Part shown: positions 8,264 to 16,504 of the stretch, piece by piece | Layout of the letters: every line of letters begins with the position of its first letter | Numbering within the stretch: position 1 is the first letter of the stretch | Assembly: GCA_049306275.1 (NCBI GenBank) | Contig: JBAQQB010000135.1 | Coordinates: forward strand, 1 to 64,000 | Length of the DNA stretch: 64,000 nt | DNA from: JADJTT01 sp049306275 | GTDB taxonomy: Bacteria; Bacteroidota; Bacteroidia; Chitinophagales; Saprospiraceae | Direction: 5' to 3' | The notes under the pieces: generated by a model | Databases searched by the model: none | Told to the model about the DNA's origin: nothing | Seen by the model: the letters and a program-made list of their open reading frames with translations, nothing else | Position numbers and translations under genes: made by a program

Positions 8264-9297
8264 CCTTGTTTCCGCTTACCCAATTCAGCCATGGCGCGGG
8301 TTGTGGCTGTAAAATTTCCCCCAAGACCCTTAGCGCTATTCTCCATCACGTTGAAAAAACCAGCTTCCCTGGTCTGCTCGTCGGCAACGAAGAGCGCGAC
8401 GACGCCGCCGTGATGGATCTGGGCGACGGCACCGCCATCATCAGCACCACGGATTTTTTTATGCCTATCGTCGATGATCCCGGCGATTTCGGGCAGATCG
8501 CATCTGTAAACGCCATCTCCGACATCTACGCGATGGGAGGGGAGCCCCTGATGGCCATTGCCATTCTGGGATGGCCCATCAATACCATCCCGGCAGATAT
8601 AGCCGGACAGGTGGTGGAAGGCGGCAGGAAAGCCTGTTCAGAAGCAGGCATTCCCCTTGCGGGCGGGCACAGTATCGACAGTCCGGAGCCCATCTTTGGA
8701 CTGGCGGTGACCGGCCGGGTTCCCATCGCCCATCTCAAGAAAAACGGGGGCGCCACATCTGGTTGCCGGCTTTTTCTCACCAAACCCCTCGGCGTTGGCA
8801 TTCTGACAACGGCGCAGAAAAAGGGCTTGGTAGACCCTGCCCATCTGGAGCTGGCCAAACAGTCGATGCTCCAGCTCAATAAACCCGGTTCGGTTTTTGG
8901 CAAACTGTCCTATGTGAAGGCTATGACCGACGTCACCGGCTTCGGCCTGCTGGGCCATTTACTGGAAATGTGCCAGGCCAGCCAGACCCGGGCGGTTCTC
9001 GATTTTAGCAAAGTGCCTACGTTCGACAGGGATATGCTGCTGCATTACCTGGACCAGAAGTGCATACCCGGCGGCACGCACCGCAACTGGGAAAGCTACG
9101 GAGAATGCATCGGCCCCATGGGAGAAAATCAGCGCTATATCCTGACAGACCCTCAGACCAGCGGCGGCTTGCTGGTAGCCGTTGAAGAAGAACACATCGC
9201 GGAATTTCAGGCCGAAGCCCGCAAACTCGGGCTGGAACTGGAAAGCTTCGGGGTGATGGAAGGGTATGGAGGGGGAGAGTTTATTTTAAGTTTATGA
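8260..9297 (+). CDS. selD: Selenide, water dikinase (selenophosphate synthetase)
   Basis: A 345-residue SelD. The glycine-rich N-terminal active loop reads SHGAGCGCK, with Cys15 and Lys18 at the positions of E. coli Cys17 and Lys20; the organism uses Cys here, not selenocysteine. Conserved STTDFFMPIV, AGGHSIDSPEPIFGLAVTG and DPQTSGGLL segments follow. It makes selenophosphate from selenide and ATP. It overlaps mnmH by ATGA, so the local use is probably tRNA selenation; selA and selB are not visible here. Its stop codon lies inside the left arm of the palindrome at 9284-9360. Confidence 0.97.
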   Translation: MTLFPLTQFSHGAGCGCKISPKTLSAILHHVEKTSFPGLLVGNEERDDAAVMDLGDGTAIISTTDFFMPIVDDPGDFGQIASVNAISDIYAMGGEPLMAIAILGWPINTIPADIAGQVVEGGRKACSEAGIPLAGGHSIDSPEPIFGLAVTGRVPIAHLKKNGGATSGCRLFLTKPLGVGILTTAQKKGLVDPAHLELAKQSMLQLNKPGSVFGKLSYVKAMTDVTGFGLLGHLLEMCQASQTRAVLDFSKVPTFDRDMLLHYLDQKCIPGGTHRNWESYGECIGPMGENQRYILTDPQTSGGLLVAVEEEHIAEFQAEARKLGLELESFGVMEGYGGGEFILSL

Positions 9298-9360
9298 GTT
9301 TATAAGGTTAGGAGTTTAGGCGCCCTAAACTCCTAACCTTATAAACTCATAAACTTAAAA
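9284..9360. terminator. Perfect 37-bp palindrome between convergent genes
   Basis: Arms 9284-9320 and 9324-9360 are exact reverse complements with a 3-base loop (CGC). The left arm contains the selD stop; the right arm ends directly before the stop of the minus-strand gene, so it probably ends transcription from both sides. The arms consist of degenerate 8-nt units (GTTTATGA, GTTTATAA, GGTTAGGA), linking it to the repeat family seen elsewhere in the window. Confidence 0.75.
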
Positions 9361-10257
9361 TCAAGGATTTCTAATCACAATATCCCCAAACGAGATCTTC
9401 ACCGAGATGGAAGCCATTTCGCGGGCGGGCTTGAAAGTGGCGCGTTTGGTGGAGGAGGTATTTTCTAAATAATTCATTTTCAGGTCGGTAGGTACGGTTA
9501 TGCTGCCATAATGGGCAGTCAGGGCGTAGCCGTAGGCGGTGGGGTGGGGATCGAAGAAGTAGACGTCTGTCTTTTCTGCTTCGATATTGAGTTTGAGCAG
9601 GCTCTCGTCAGAAAAGAGTTTGATGATGCCGTAGGTGGATTTGATATCACAGGAGCCGGAAATCTCGTGCAGGGTGATATCGGAGCGGCGCGCGTCGATC
9701 TGGAGGTTGCCGCAGATGCGTTCGCCGAAGATATCGCCGAAGCGGGTTTGGATAAAGAGGCTGCCGCTGAGGTCTTCCAGGAATATTTTGCCGTATTCGG
9801 ATTGCAGGCGGAGGAAGCTGTTGAGGTTGCTGATGGTGGCGTTGCCGAAGTAGTTTTTGATGTAGACCGGGCAGTCTTTCGGCAGCTGAACGGTGTAGAT
9901 CGCCTTGATCTGCGATTCTGGTTTGGGCTGGCCGATATCCGGAGAGAGATAGTTGCGGAAGTAGATCATTTTCCCGTGTTGGTCGATGCTGTACTTCATG
10001 GCGGCGATGTCGCGCTCGGCCACTTTGCGTTCGGGGTGTTTGGCCACCAGTTCGAGCACGATTTTGACGGTATTGAAATCCCAGGTTTTTACGATGATTT
10101 CAGCCTTTTCGCCTTCGACGTTTACCTCGTAGCCCAACTGGTAGGGAAGGGTTTGCTCGATGGTCTTGGTGACCACCTGCAGCGGCGTTTGAGCGGGGAG
10201 AGCGGCGAATCCCGGTAGAAAGAAGGCAAGCAACAACAATGGGCTTTTGAATTTCAT
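9361..10257 (-). CDS. Secreted DUF4097-like/adhesin-type beta protein
   Basis: A 298-residue protein with a signal peptide (KFKSPLLLLAFFLPGFAALPAQ) and a body of short alternating strands (YGKIFLEDLSGSLFIQTRFGDIFGE and similar) resembling the right-handed beta-helix of DUF4097-type putative adhesins. I did not find enzyme motifs. The ATG at 10257 is preferred over GTG 10263. It is the last gene of the sigma factor/anti-sigma operon, a place where such proteins are often found in Bacteroidota, perhaps as envelope-stress output. Function is not established. Confidence 0.7.
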   Translation of the reverse strand: MKFKSPLLLLAFFLPGFAALPAQTPLQVVTKTIEQTLPYQLGYEVNVEGEKAEIIVKTWDFNTVKIVLELVAKHPERKVAERDIAAMKYSIDQHGKMIYFRNYLSPDIGQPKPESQIKAIYTVQLPKDCPVYIKNYFGNATISNLNSFLRLQSEYGKIFLEDLSGSLFIQTRFGDIFGERICGNLQIDARRSDITLHEISGSCDIKSTYGIIKLFSDESLLKLNIEAEKTDVYFFDPHPTAYGYALTAHYGSITVPTDLKMNYLENTSSTKRATFKPAREMASISVKISFGDIVIRNP

Positions 10258-10278
10258 CGCCACAGGATTTTCAGCAAG

Positions 10279-10899
10279 TTAAATAAAGTATTCCAACATT
10301 TTTTTGAGCAGGGTAGTGCGCTGCCTTTCAATCTCCGCCAGCTGGCTGATGAGGTCGACGTCTGTACCGTACTCACCAAGGGCGTTTTCCAGGGCGTTGC
10401 GCGCTTCTGTCAATTCGTCCAGCTCTGTTCGCATGGTGTTCATATCAGGGTTGGAGCAGGTGAAGGAGGAATTGGCGCAGAGGCGTTCGAGCATGCCAAA
10501 GGCGTCTTCGTCCTGCTGCCAGTCGCGGGCGAGGAGGGCATCGTCGACGATTTCCTTTCCGTAGGAAAAGGTGACCGAGGCCTCTGATGCACCGTGGATA
10601 GTGGAGGGTTGCAGGAACCAGACCAGTGTTGCCAGGGAAGCGGCGGCTCCTGCCAGCCAGGGTAGTATCCGCCTTGCCGGTTTTTTGGTGAAAGATGGGG
10701 CGGCAAGCGCTGCATCGATCTTTTCCCAGACCTCATCCGGCGGATCGTATACCGGGAGCATTTTGTCCAGGAGGGGTGGGGCAGGGGAGGATAAAGCGTT
10801 TTTCAGGCCTTCCCAGACGTCGTCGGGAGGCTGGTAAGCCGGAAGTTTCCGGAGGAGTGCTTGCAGGATGTGTCGGTTTTTTTCCAGCATGATCCTCAT
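10279..10899 (-). CDS. Membrane-anchored anti-sigma-like protein
   Basis: A 206-residue protein with one predicted membrane span (ILPWLAGAAASLATLVWFL, about 82-101), a basic N-terminal cytoplasmic part and a C-terminal part containing a helical, heptad-like segment at about 155-205. It starts two bases after the ECF sigma gene stop, the classic position of an anti-sigma factor. No zinc-binding ZAS motif is present. The cytoplasmic half contains the same motif twice, YQPPDDVWEGL and YDPPDEVWEKI, which could be the sigma-binding element. Annotation rests on position and topology. Confidence 0.65.
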   Translation of the reverse strand: MRIMLEKNRHILQALLRKLPAYQPPDDVWEGLKNALSSPAPPLLDKMLPVYDPPDEVWEKIDAALAAPSFTKKPARRILPWLAGAAASLATLVWFLQPSTIHGASEASVTFSYGKEIVDDALLARDWQQDEDAFGMLERLCANSSFTCSNPDMNTMRTELDELTEARNALENALGEYGTDVDLISQLAEIERQRTTLLKKMLEYFI

Positions 10900-10901
10900 T
10901 G

Positions 10902-11468
10902 TTAGTAACCGTAGGCCTGCAGGGTTTCCCGCAGGCGTTTTTTGGCGTAAAACAGTTGAGATTTGGAGGTGCCCACTGAAATGCCCAGCATGTCTGCGAC
11001 ATCTTTGTGGGCAAAACCTTCGATCTCAATCAATGTAAAGACAGTCCGGTAGCCGTCGGGCAGGTCCATGATGGCTTTTTCCAGGTACTCTGCGTTGGAA
11101 AAAGCGCTCCAGTCGACCTGTTCGGCTGCCTGCGCCGGATCGAGGGGCTCGATGAAGAGCTTGTTAGTCCTGATCTGGCTGTATGCTGTTCTGACGACGA
11201 TGGTTTTTATCCATGCGCCGAGCGTCGATTCCCTTCTGAAAGAAGGCAAATGCCGGAAAACCTTGATGAACGCATCCTGCAGTACATCGGCAGCTTGCTC
11301 GAGGTCGCCAGTTAGGCGGTAGGCCAGGGTGTACATGGCCTGTTTATAGCGGTCGTACAATTCCTTTTGCGCCAGCCGGTTATTGCCGAGGCAGGCGTCA
11401 ACCAGTTCGACCTCCGTCATGCGGGCAGGATGTGTCCGTTCTACCAAGGTATTCGGAAGTATTTTCAT
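10902..11468 (-). CDS. ECF-type sigma-70 family RNA polymerase sigma factor
   Basis: A 188-residue sigma factor with region 2 (LYDRYKQAMYTLAYRLTGD ... DVLQDAFIKVF) and region 4 helix-turn-helix (LPDGYRTVFTLIEIEGF ... ADMLGISVGTSKSQLFYAKKRL). It redirects RNA polymerase to a specific promoter set. I start at ATG 11468; a longer open frame to 11534 has no family counterpart. It is followed by a probable anti-sigma protein and a secreted beta protein and preceded by an outer-membrane barrel gene, suggesting envelope control. Confidence 0.93.
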   Translation of the reverse strand: MKILPNTLVERTHPARMTEVELVDACLGNNRLAQKELYDRYKQAMYTLAYRLTGDLEQAADVLQDAFIKVFRHLPSFRRESTLGAWIKTIVVRTAYSQIRTNKLFIEPLDPAQAAEQVDWSAFSNAEYLEKAIMDLPDGYRTVFTLIEIEGFAHKDVADMLGISVGTSKSQLFYAKKRLRETLQAYGY

Positions 11469-11517
11469 AAAGGAAGGGGCAAGAGCCCTGAAAGGTTGTA
11501 AAGCGTGGTGAAAATTG

Positions 11518-12153
11518 CTAAAAAAGTACCCCAAGGGTAGCTACGAAGCGGGAGGGGGTGTCGTCAAAAGCAAACTGCTCGCCGAAGAGGTTGATGTGCT
11601 CGCCAAAGCGCGAAAAGTTGCCCTCGTAGTTGACATCCAGGTAGATCTTCCAGATGTCGAGGCCCAGGCCAGCCTGCCAGCCGAAGTTGAAGTCTTCGAA
11701 GTTCTTCTCGTAATCCGGGATTTGGTCGTCCAGCTCGCTCTGGCAGTCGAGGAAGACATGGCCAACGGGTCCTGCCTGGAGGCGCAGCGGACCGAACTTA
11801 AAGCCCATGAGAAAGGGGATGTCCAGGTGTTGGTAATTTTCGCGAAGCAACTTCTCCGCGCCGCCCGACTGGAGGTCTTCAATCCGGAAGTCGGCGCTGC
11901 TGCTGTTGAAATAGAGGGAAGGCTGGAGGAAGAATTTTTTGATGGGCACGCGAAGCGTTACGCCGCCGTGCAAGCCAAAGTTGGCGCTTTCCAGTTTCAT
12001 CAGCAGGCTCTCCGTACCGTTGGGGTTGGTGACGAGGAGGTCTGAAGGAGAAAGGTCGGTCGTGCTCATGCCCAAGCCAAAGCCAATGCGTACCTGGGCG
12101 GCAGCGGAGAGGGAGAAAAGCAGGAGCAGGGGTAGAAGGATCCGGTTCATCAT
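11518..12153 (-). CDS. Outer-membrane beta-barrel protein (PorT-like fold)
   Basis: A 211-residue protein with a signal peptide ending ...FSLSAAAQ and amphipathic strands ending in an aromatic residue (SRFVATLGVLF), as in small Bacteroidota outer-membrane barrels of the OMP_b-brl_2/PorT type. Start chosen at ATG 12153 (12150 is equally possible) since the signal peptide begins there. The sigma factor gene follows after 49 bases, so the two may share a transcript. Cargo or ligand unknown. Confidence 0.8.
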   Translation of the reverse strand: MMNRILLPLLLLFSLSAAAQVRIGFGLGMSTTDLSPSDLLVTNPNGTESLLMKLESANFGLHGGVTLRVPIKKFFLQPSLYFNSSSADFRIEDLQSGGAEKLLRENYQHLDIPFLMGFKFGPLRLQAGPVGHVFLDCQSELDDQIPDYEKNFEDFNFGWQAGLGLDIWKIYLDVNYEGNFSRFGEHINLFGEQFAFDDTPSRFVATLGVLF

Positions 12154-12224
12154 TTGGTATGCGATTTTGTAAAAAAATGAACGATTCAAATGCGTCTTTT
12201 CATATCCGGCCAAATCCGCCTGTC

Positions 12225-12232
12225 CAAATTTA
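12225..12232 (-). promoter_or_regulatory. -7 element for the outer-membrane barrel gene
   Basis: Reads TAAATTTG on the minus strand, a perfect TAnnTTTG, giving a leader of about 65 bases to the ATG at 12153. Confidence 0.4.
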
Positions 12233-12254
12233 ACCCCTCCTTAACAAGAATCCT

Positions 12255-12262
12255 TACTTTTG
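12255..12262 (+). promoter_or_regulatory. -7 element for engB
   Basis: TACTTTTG, a perfect TAnnTTTG, 32 bases before the ATG at 12295. It shows that the longer in-frame start at 12190 is not used. Confidence 0.55.
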
Positions 12263-12294
12263 TAGCGACCCGGCCAAAACGGGCAGCTCGAACT

Positions 12295-12918
12295 ATGGAA
12301 ATCAAGCAGGCGGAATATGTGGGCAGCTATGTCCGGCAGGACCAATGTCCGAAGGACGAAAAGCCGGAATATGCGTTTATCGGAAGGTCGAATGTCGGCA
12401 AATCTTCTCTCATCAACGCGCTTGTAGGGCGAAAGGAGCTGGCCAAAGTTTCGAAAAAACCGGGCAAAACCCAGACGATCAATTATTTTCTGGTCAATGA
12501 CGACTGGTATCTGGTCGATTTGCCCGGGTATGGGTACGCCAAGGTGTCGCAACAGCAGCGCGCTTCCTGGCTCAAGATGATCGAATACTACCTCTCGAAG
12601 CGCGAAACCCTCCAATGCGCTTTCGTGTTGATCGACTCCAATGTTCCGCTCCAGGCCAACGACCTTCAATTTATGAACTGGCTGGGCGAAAAACAAGTTC
12701 CATTTGTTATTGTGTTTACTAAGTGCGACCGTTCGTCGAGAAATGAACTGGAGAAAAACCTGAAGGGCATCCGGACGGAGTTGCTGAAATACTGGACCCA
12801 GCTCCCGCAGCAGTTTCGCACCTCGGCGGCAAAGGGCGAAGGCAGGGAAGACGTCCTGAACTTTATCGAAGAGATCAACCGTCAATATTCCGAATATATA
12901 GAGCAGCAAGGAAAATGA
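12295..12918 (+). CDS. engB: Ribosome biogenesis GTPase YsxC/EngB
   Basis: A 207-residue GTPase with G1 GRSNVGKS (30-37), G3 DLPGYG, G4 TKCD and G5 SAAKGEG; the length fits the YihA/YsxC/EngB family. It assists late 50S subunit assembly. The start is taken at ATG 12295 (MEIKQAEYVGS), directly after the promoter at 12255-12262. The stop overlaps the start of the acyltransferase by four bases (ATGA), indicating one operon. Confidence 0.96.
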   Translation: MEIKQAEYVGSYVRQDQCPKDEKPEYAFIGRSNVGKSSLINALVGRKELAKVSKKPGKTQTINYFLVNDDWYLVDLPGYGYAKVSQQQRASWLKMIEYYLSKRETLQCAFVLIDSNVPLQANDLQFMNWLGEKQVPFVIVFTKCDRSSRNELEKNLKGIRTELLKYWTQLPQQFRTSAAKGEGREDVLNFIEEINRQYSEYIEQQGK

Positions 12919-14675
12919 GGAAGGAAAAACCAAACGTATTCCCGCACGTCATACCCGACATCAAAGATTGGCCGATCTTTCAGCTTCACCTGAAGCGGAA
13001 GCAATTTGTCAAGGAGATCGATGATTTCGCTTTGCAGCGGATCAAGAACAAATTCAAGAAGAACCTGGGCGATACAATCGCAAAAACCGCCTACATGGAG
13101 CGCATCCGCATCAAGGAGGAGCCCTGGAAGGTGGACCCTCAGGATGAGCGGATTTTCTGGAAACGCATTCAAAAAAGGCTGGCTTCCGTTCCGGTCGGAA
13201 CGATTCCGGATGAGCAGGTGGGGGAAGCTTATGAGCAGTTGCTCAACAAGATCATCCATCGCTACTCGGAAGAGATTGTGGGTACTTTCCGCGTCTCCAC
13301 CTTCCAGTTCGCTCGGCAGTTTCTGACCTTCTTCTTCAGCCGCCTGCTCAACGCCGCGGCGAGCCCCAACTTCAGAGGAATTTACGGCTCCCGCTACCAG
13401 CTCTACGAACGCCTCATCGCCACGGGAGAGGTCGAAAAAGTACGGTCGCTGATGACCAAAGGCACGGTGGTGATCGTGCCTACCCATTTCAGCAACCTTG
13501 ATTCCATCCTGATCGGCTACGTGCTGGATGCGGTGGTGGGCTTGCCGTCCTTTCACTACGGCGCGGGACTAAACCTCTACAACTACAGCGTGGCGGCCTA
13601 TTTTATGAACCGGCTCGGCTCTTACCGGCTCGACAGGCGGAAGAAAAGCCCCATTTACCTGGAGGTGCTGAAAGCCATGTCGACCCTTGCCATTTCCAAG
13701 GGAACCAACACCTTGTTCTTCCCGGGCGGTACCCGTTCGCGCGCCGGCGCCATGGAGGTCAAATTGAAAATGGGATTGCTGAGCACGGTGGTCGAAGCGC
13801 AGCGTATGCTGCTTGAGCAGGGCAAGAGCGACAAAATCTTCGTCGTGCCGATGGTGCTGGGTTACCACGTGGTATTGGAAGCCAACGAGCTGATCGAACA
13901 ACACCTGAAGAGAACGGGGAAGGAGCGTTACATCCGCACGAGAAAGGGCATCGGCGCCTTGTTCAGCATATTGTCGTTTGTTTATAAAGTTTTTTCACAG
14001 AGCTCGGAAATTACCGTTTCGTTCGGGAAGCCGATGGATGTAGTGGGCAATTTCGTGGATGAAGAGGGGAGGAGCCTCGATCGTTTTGGCAACGAAGTCG
14101 CCCTGCGTGATTATTTTATTTCCGACAACCTTGTTACAGAGGATCTGCAACGCGAGTCGCAATACACCCGCATCCTGGCAGAGCGCATTGTGGACCGTTA
14201 TTTCAAGGAAAACATCGTACTGAGCAGCCACCTGGTCGCTTTTACCGCCTTCGAAATGCTCAAGCGCTCCAATCCCAAACTCGACCTGTTTGCCCTGCTG
14301 AGGCTGCCTGCCGACGACCTGGCCATCTCCATGGCAGATATGATAGCCTGTGTGTCTCAGCTTCAAAAAACGCTGTATGAAATGGAAGCGAAGGGCAATA
14401 TCAAACTCTCGGAACAGATACGGTGGGAGCCCGAAAAACTCATCCAGGACGGAATCAGGCAGTTAGGTGTCTACAATTCTTATAAACCACTGAAAATCAA
14501 CAAAAAAGGAATTATCGTCAGCCAGGATTTCAAGCTTTTGTTTTATTACCGCAACAGGCTTGACCATTACAAGCTGGAGGAGGCCATGGAGCCCTTCTTC
14601 CAGGGTTGGAAAGGGATTCCTGAATTGGATGAAGAGGAACGGAACGAGCCGATAGGAGAGGAGCAAAACCCTTAG
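12915..14675 (+). CDS. 1-acylglycerol-3-phosphate/glycerol-3-phosphate acyltransferase family protein
   Basis: A 586-residue PlsB/PlsC-type acyltransferase. Motif I is H-F-S-N-L-D (His191, Asp196: HX4D); motif III is FFPGGTRSR around residue 273, and a proline-rich VVPMVLGYHVV block follows. These residues transfer acyl groups to glycerol phosphate in membrane phospholipid synthesis. It is larger than PlsC (about 250) and smaller than E. coli PlsB (about 800), with a roughly 190-residue N-terminal extension and about 200 extra C-terminal helical residues, so first or second acylation cannot be decided. No strong membrane span seen. It overlaps engB by four bases. Confidence 0.85.
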   Translation: MRKEKPNVFPHVIPDIKDWPIFQLHLKRKQFVKEIDDFALQRIKNKFKKNLGDTIAKTAYMERIRIKEEPWKVDPQDERIFWKRIQKRLASVPVGTIPDEQVGEAYEQLLNKIIHRYSEEIVGTFRVSTFQFARQFLTFFFSRLLNAAASPNFRGIYGSRYQLYERLIATGEVEKVRSLMTKGTVVIVPTHFSNLDSILIGYVLDAVVGLPSFHYGAGLNLYNYSVAAYFMNRLGSYRLDRRKKSPIYLEVLKAMSTLAISKGTNTLFFPGGTRSRAGAMEVKLKMGLLSTVVEAQRMLLEQGKSDKIFVVPMVLGYHVVLEANELIEQHLKRTGKERYIRTRKGIGALFSILSFVYKVFSQSSEITVSFGKPMDVVGNFVDEEGRSLDRFGNEVALRDYFISDNLVTEDLQRESQYTRILAERIVDRYFKENIVLSSHLVAFTAFEMLKRSNPKLDLFALLRLPADDLAISMADMIACVSQLQKTLYEMEAKGNIKLSEQIRWEPEKLIQDGIRQLGVYNSYKPLKINKKGIIVSQDFKLLFYYRNRLDHYKLEEAMEPFFQGWKGIPELDEEERNEPIGEEQNP

Positions 14676-14699
14676 GTTGATACAAAATAATGATCGTCA

Positions 14700-15242
14700 G
14701 TGAATTACATCGTATTTGACCTGGAAGCGACGTGCTGGGACGGGCGTCCGGAGCACCTGGTACAGGAGATCATCGAGATCGGCGCTGTGCGGCTAAACCG
14801 GTTCGGGGAGGTCGAGGATACCTTCAGCAGTTTCATCCAGCCGGTCCTTAACCCGACGCTTTCGGTGTTTTGCCGACAGCTGACCAACATCGACCAGCGC
14901 GATATCGACCGCAGCGATACTTTTCCGCGTGTGATCGAAGATTTTCAGGATTGGGCCGATATTTTCTACGAAGACTACCTGCTGTGTTCCTGGGGCAATT
15001 TCGACAAGCGTATGCTCGTCCAGGATTGTAAATTACACGGACTGGAGCACGAATGGGCTGAGCAGCACATCAACCTCAAGCAGCAATACCACGAGATAAA
15101 AAAACTTCGAAGAACCCGCGGTTTGCGCTCAGCGCTCACGTCGGAGGGACTGGAGTTCGAAGGGCGGCAGCACCGGGGGATCGACGATGCCAAAAACCTG
15201 GTGAAGCTGTTTAACCGGTATGTGGATGAGTGGAGGTACTAG
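14700..15242 (+). CDS. DEDDh 3'-5' exonuclease (ERI-1/KapD-like)
   Basis: A 180-residue nuclease with the Exo I motif FDLEAT (Asp-Glu pair near the N-terminus), an Exo II region around FDKRML, and Exo III RGIDDAKN preceded by His (HRGIDD), completing the DEDDh set. The long acidic N-terminus EIIEIGAVRL is typical of the ERI-1/KapD branch, which trims RNA or DNA 3' ends. Start is GTG 14700, which begins exactly at the first strand before the Exo I motif. Substrate not inferable. It is followed by an octamer-repeat tract and a convergent transporter gene. Confidence 0.88.
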   Translation: MNYIVFDLEATCWDGRPEHLVQEIIEIGAVRLNRFGEVEDTFSSFIQPVLNPTLSVFCRQLTNIDQRDIDRSDTFPRVIEDFQDWADIFYEDYLLCSWGNFDKRMLVQDCKLHGLEHEWAEQHINLKQQYHEIKKLRRTRGLRSALTSEGLEFEGRQHRGIDDAKNLVKLFNRYVDEWRY

Positions 15243-15247
15243 GGTTA

Positions 15248-15279
15248 GTGAAATAGTGAAAAGGTGGAAAAGTGGAAAA
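15248..15279 (+). repeat. Four degenerate 8-nt direct repeats (GTGRAAAR)
   Basis: GTG occurs at 15248, 15256, 15264 and 15272, exactly eight bases apart, with A-rich fillers. No matching C-rich arm follows, so it is a half-site of the hairpin family. It lies between convergent genes. The rest of 15280-15337 is AT-rich with no gene seen. Confidence 0.6.
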
Positions 15280-15337
15280 GACATGCCGAATAGTTTTTCC
15301 CATAATTTATATTATGTTAAATAAATAATTTTGGACG

Positions 15338-16504
15338 CTAGAAATAATGCCCGATTGCCAACATGCTCATCCACCCCATCACCCCCACCACCAGCCAACC
15401 CACCGCCTGCATCCAAACCGGATGCCTGTACTGACTGCGCAAACCGGGCTTCAGCGCCGCAATCAGCATCAGACTCAGCGCTATGGGCAAAATGACGCCG
15501 TTCACTGCCCCGGCCAGCACCAGGAGCTTGACGGGATTTCCCACAAATACGAAAATGAGCGTAGACGCCGCGATGAACAGGCTGATGATCACCTTCTCGT
15601 ACTTTTGAATAAATGGAACGGAAGTCTTCCAAAACGACACTGAGGTATACGACGCGCCGATGACGGATGTAATCGCCGCAATCCATAGCACCACGCCGAA
15701 GAACCTGTACCCTACCCCACCCGCAGCCGCCTGAAATACCGAAGCCGCCGGGTTGCCGGCAGCGAGCCGGGTTCCGGCCCAAACTACCCCTAAAGCTGCG
15801 AGGAATAATATATAACGCATTGTAGATGATATGATTATGCCACTAATGGCGCTCTCCGATACCTGTCCCAGGTTTTCTTTTCCCTTTACCCCCGCATCCA
15901 AAAGCCGGTGGGCGCCCGCAAAGGAGATATAGCCCCCAACCGTGCCGCCGACCAGCGTGACGATGATCATCACGTTGATCTTTTCCGGCCAGACCGTGTG
16001 CAGGAGCGCCTTGCCAAGCGGCGGCTGCGAAGCGATGGCGACGTAGACCGTGAGGCCGATCATGAGCAAGCCCAGCCATTTTACCAGCTTGTCGATCAAT
16101 TTTCCGGCCTCCTTATACCAGAATATGCCCAGGGCAAAAGCGCAACTGATTACTGCGCCTATTTCGGGCCTCAACCCGGTCAGCACCTCGATCCCCAGCC
16201 CACATCCGGCGATGTTGCCGATATTGAAGACCAGTCCGCCGGTCGCGATCAGCGTGGCCAGGAAATAGCCCGCGCCGGGGAAAACGTGGTTGGCAATGTC
16301 CTGCGCCCTGCTTTCGCTGAGCGATACGATACGCCAGATGTTCATCTGCGCGCCGATGTCCAGGAGCACGGAGATCAGGATGGCAAACCCGAAGCTGGTG
16401 AGCAGCTGCTCGGTAAAGAGGGAGGTCTGGGTCAGAAAACCGGGCCCTACGGCCGAGGTGGCCATCAGGAAGGCGGCGCCGAGGATGGCGGCGTTCTTCT
16501 TCAT
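15338..16504 (-). CDS. NRAMP-family transporter of the 5-oxoprolinase operon (YcsG-like)
   Basis: A 388-residue integral membrane protein with about 11 hydrophobic segments and NRAMP-like organisation: GPGFLTQTSL near the N-terminus (related to the metal-site DPGN of TM1), and VGGTVGGYISFAGAHRLL further on. The canonical DPGN and MPH metal motifs are not preserved, which argues against a Mn/Fe transporter. In Bacillus the ycsG gene of the same family lies next to the pxpA/ycsF-kipI-kipA genes. Here it overlaps pxpA by four bases (ATGA). A role in 5-oxoproline or related uptake is inference. Confidence 0.8.
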   Translation of the reverse strand: MKKNAAILGAAFLMATSAVGPGFLTQTSLFTEQLLTSFGFAILISVLLDIGAQMNIWRIVSLSESRAQDIANHVFPGAGYFLATLIATGGLVFNIGNIAGCGLGIEVLTGLRPEIGAVISCAFALGIFWYKEAGKLIDKLVKWLGLLMIGLTVYVAIASQPPLGKALLHTVWPEKINVMIIVTLVGGTVGGYISFAGAHRLLDAGVKGKENLGQVSESAISGIIISSTMRYILFLAALGVVWAGTRLAAGNPAASVFQAAAGGVGYRFFGVVLWIAAITSVIGASYTSVSFWKTSVPFIQKYEKVIISLFIAASTLIFVFVGNPVKLLVLAGAVNGVILPIALSLMLIAALKPGLRSQYRHPVWMQAVGWLVVGVMGWMSMLAIGHYF

